Shown here piece after piece: positions 62,353 through 64,000 of a stretch of 64,000 nt of DNA; the first letter of the stretch is position 1; each line of letters starts with the position of its first letter. Made by a program: the position numbers and the translations under genes. The stretch is from positions 185,324 through 249,323 of the forward strand of contig NZ_BMTY01000008.1 in the NCBI RefSeq assembly GCF_014649915.1, written 5' to 3'. The notes under the pieces are model-generated. The model saw only the letters and a list, made by a program, of their open reading frames with translations, was not told the origin of the DNA and ran no database searches. Source of the stretch: Streptomyces toxytricini (GTDB lineage Bacteria; Actinomycetota; Actinomycetes; Streptomycetales; Streptomycetaceae).

Positions 62353-63159
62353 GTGGCCGAGCAGCACACCCCGCGATCCCTGATCGTCACCTTCTACGGC
62401 GCCTACGGGCGGGCCTTCGAGGGGCCCGTGCCCGTGTCGGCGCTGGTCCGCCTGCTGGGCGCCGCGGACGTGGACGCCCCGTCGGTGCGCTCCTCGGTGT
62501 CCCGGCTCAAACGGCGCGGCTTCCTGCTGCCCGCCAGGGCCTCGGACGGCTCCGCCGGGTACGAGCTCTCCGACGATGCGCGCCGGCTCCTCGACGACGG
62601 CGACCGGCGCATCTACGGCGACCGGGCCGTCCGGGGCACCGGCGAATGGCTGGTCGCGGTGTTCTCCGTCCCGGAGCAGGAGAGGCACAAGCGGCACCTG
62701 CTGCGCTCCCGGCTGGCGCGGCTGGGCTTCGGCGCCGTGGCCCCCGGCGTGTGGATCGCGCCGGCGCACCTGTACGAGGAGACGGGGCACACCCTGGACC
62801 GGCTGCACCTGACGGCGTACGTGGAGCTGTTCCGCGGCACGCACCTGGGCTTCGCTCCGACCGCGGAGGCGGTGGCCCGCTGGTGGGACCTGACCGCGCT
62901 GGCCAAGGCGCACGAGGAGTTCCTCGACCGGCACGAGCCGGTGCTGCGCGCCCTCCAGCAGGGCGGTTCGCCGACGCCGGAGCAGGCCTACCGGGACTAC
63001 CTCCGGGCCCTGGACGGCTGGCGGCGCCTGCCGTACGCGGACCCGGGGCTGCCGCGCGACCTGCTGCCGTCGGACTGGCCGGGCGACCGGGCCGCGGCCG
63101 TCTTCGCGGAGCTCCACGCCCGGCTGCGGGACACCGGCGCCCGCTTCGTCCAGCCGTAG
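62353..63159 (+). CDS. PaaX-family transcriptional regulator
   Basis: 268 aa from GTG 62353, 4 nt after the ligase stop. An N-terminal winged helix (PSVRSSVSRLKRRGFLLP) is followed by the PaaX central and C-terminal domains (WLVAVFSVPEQERHKRHLLRSR in part, LGFGAVAPGVWIAP). PaaX repressors respond to aryl-CoA esters such as phenylacetyl-CoA. Here the ligand is likely the product of the adjacent ligase. Confidence 0.87.
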   Translation: MAEQHTPRSLIVTFYGAYGRAFEGPVPVSALVRLLGAADVDAPSVRSSVSRLKRRGFLLPARASDGSAGYELSDDARRLLDDGDRRIYGDRAVRGTGEWLVAVFSVPEQERHKRHLLRSRLARLGFGAVAPGVWIAPAHLYEETGHTLDRLHLTAYVELFRGTHLGFAPTAEAVARWWDLTALAKAHEEFLDRHEPVLRALQQGGSPTPEQAYRDYLRALDGWRRLPYADPGLPRDLLPSDWPGDRAAAVFAELHARLRDTGARFVQP

Positions 63160-63227
63160 TCCGGCGGACGGCCGGGGCGGGCGGAATTCCGGGTGCGGCG
63201 CGGTGCGGGCGGGCGCCATGATGGGCC

Positions 63228-64000
63228 ATGACCTGGACCTTCACCCATGATCTGGCGGCCTACCGGGCCGCGGCCGGGGCGGCCGTCGCCGCCGACCCCG
63301 TCTCGAACACGCTGCTGCTGACCGTGGAGGGGGCCCTGCTGCGTCGCGGCCCGCACGCCTTCTCGGACCGGGACCCGGTGTTCGGCTGGTGGACCGGCGC
63401 GGACGGCACGGTCGCCGGCGGCCTCCTGTGCACGCCGCCGTACCCGCTGGTCCTCGGCAGGGTTCCCGGCGAGGCGGTGGCGGCGCTGGGCGAGGCGCTG
63501 CGGCGGGAGCCGCTGCTGGGCGGGGTCGGCGGGTTCAATGCCCGGCGCGCGGACGGCGAGCGGCTCGCGGAGGCGTGGGGGCGGCCGGTCGGCGAGCCGG
63601 AGGTGCTGCGGCTGTACCGGCTCGGGGAGCTCGCGGCGCCGGATCCGGCGCCCCAGGGGCGGGCCCGGGCGGCCGTGGAGGCGGACCTGCCGCTGGTGCG
63701 GGAGTGGTGCGCCTCCTTCGCGGCGGAGGTCGGCGACCCGCCGCCCGGCGAGGGCGCGGCGCGGGACCGGGTCGCCGGGGGCGGGGTGCTGCTGTGGGAG
63801 GACGCCGCGGGCCGTCCGGCGGGGCTCGCCGCGTTCAGCCCGCCCGACGGCGGGACCTCCCGGATCGGCCCGGTGTACACACCGCCCGAGCACCGCCGGC
63901 GCGGGTACGCGGCGGGTGCCACGCATGCGGCGGTGGGCGCGGCCCGGGCGGCGGGCGCCCGGGAGGTGCTGCTGTTCGCGGACACGGCGAACCCGACGAG
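63228..64000 (+). CDS. GNAT-family N-acetyltransferase, 3'-truncated by window end
   Basis: The frame is open from ATG 63228 to the window edge (257 codons and 2 bases), so the stop is not seen. The N-terminal ~150 residues are not recognised but recur in Streptomyces GNAT proteins. The C-terminal part has the acetyl-CoA motif region SRIGPVYTPPEHRRRGYAAG (motif A, R/Q-x-x-G-x-A-like) followed by a helix and VLLFADTANPT. It would acetylate an unknown amine. No clear ribosome binding site. Confidence 0.72.
   Translation, partial: MTWTFTHDLAAYRAAAGAAVAADPVSNTLLLTVEGALLRRGPHAFSDRDPVFGWWTGADGTVAGGLLCTPPYPLVLGRVPGEAVAALGEALRREPLLGGVGGFNARRADGERLAEAWGRPVGEPEVLRLYRLGELAAPDPAPQGRARAAVEADLPLVREWCASFAAEVGDPPPGEGAARDRVAGGGVLLWEDAAGRPAGLAAFSPPDGGTSRIGPVYTPPEHRRRGYAAGATHAAVGAARAAGAREVLLFADTANPT

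Overview
The window is chromosomal DNA of a Streptomyces or close relative. GC content is very high. Genes carry GGAGG-type ribosome binding sites with many GTG and TTG starts. Typical Streptomyces families are present: an XRE/DUF397/RsbW-like ATPase set, a PaaX regulator and an HTH-MurA fusion. Gene order from 10.5 to 28.8 kb (dxs, xylHGF, rok7B7, ngcGFE, acn, murA2) matches what I remember of the S. coelicolor SCO5998-SCO6013 region. I found no rRNA, tRNA or CRISPR array. Most long unassigned reading frames are antisense shadows caused by GC-rich third codon positions.

Layout. 1-6.4 kb (+): a cell-wall glycopolymer operon with a 5'-truncated CDP-glycerol-type polymerase, a cytidylyltransferase/SDR fusion (CDP-ribitol type), an SGNH esterase, an Ig-like protein and a GT2. 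6.5-8.8 kb: a propeller-like protein divergent from an LCP-family ligase. 8.9-12.4 kb (-): an APC permease and dxs. 12.7-20.9 kb (-): two sugar importers around a ROK regulator, xylose-type xylFGH downstream and N-acetylglucosamine/chitobiose-type ngcEFG upstream. 21.3-24 kb (-): aconitase. 24-27 kb: small accessory genes and a large inverted repeat. 27.2 kb (+): MurA2 with an N-terminal XRE domain. 28.9-30.8 kb: two DUF397 genes, an XRE-DUF5753 regulator and a divergent RsbW-like ATPase. 30.9-34.6 kb: hypothetical genes, an IS5-type remnant, an S1 protein, a lipoprotein, a methyltransferase, a ferredoxin and a Nudix hydrolase. 34.7-38 kb: a P450, a small hypothetical protein and a DHA2-type MFS exporter.

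38-58 kb is the most notable region and looks like a collagen and hydroxyproline utilisation island. It encodes an M9 collagenase, a complete oligopeptide ABC importer, a DPP-type S9 peptidase and an Xaa-Pro aminopeptidase. It also encodes a catabolic set: two proline racemase-family enzymes, a DapA-family deaminase, an HcnABC-like three-subunit dehydrogenase and an ornithine cyclodeaminase-family reductase. A GntR/FCD regulator sits in the middle. A 12-bp motif, GTRACATNNTAM, overlaps the predicted -10 region of five promoters here: the regulator itself, both catabolic transcription units, the transporter and the collagenase. The transporter and collagenase promoters are identical over 32 bp although they are 10.8 kb apart. 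Together these suggest one regulon running from extracellular collagen cleavage to 2-oxoglutarate. The last enzyme, a 2-oxoglutarate semialdehyde dehydrogenase, is not in the window.

58.4-64 kb: a secreted Gly-rich protein, a RidA / acyl-CoA dehydrogenase pair divergent from an aryl-CoA ligase plus PaaX regulator, and a GNAT-like gene cut off by the window end.
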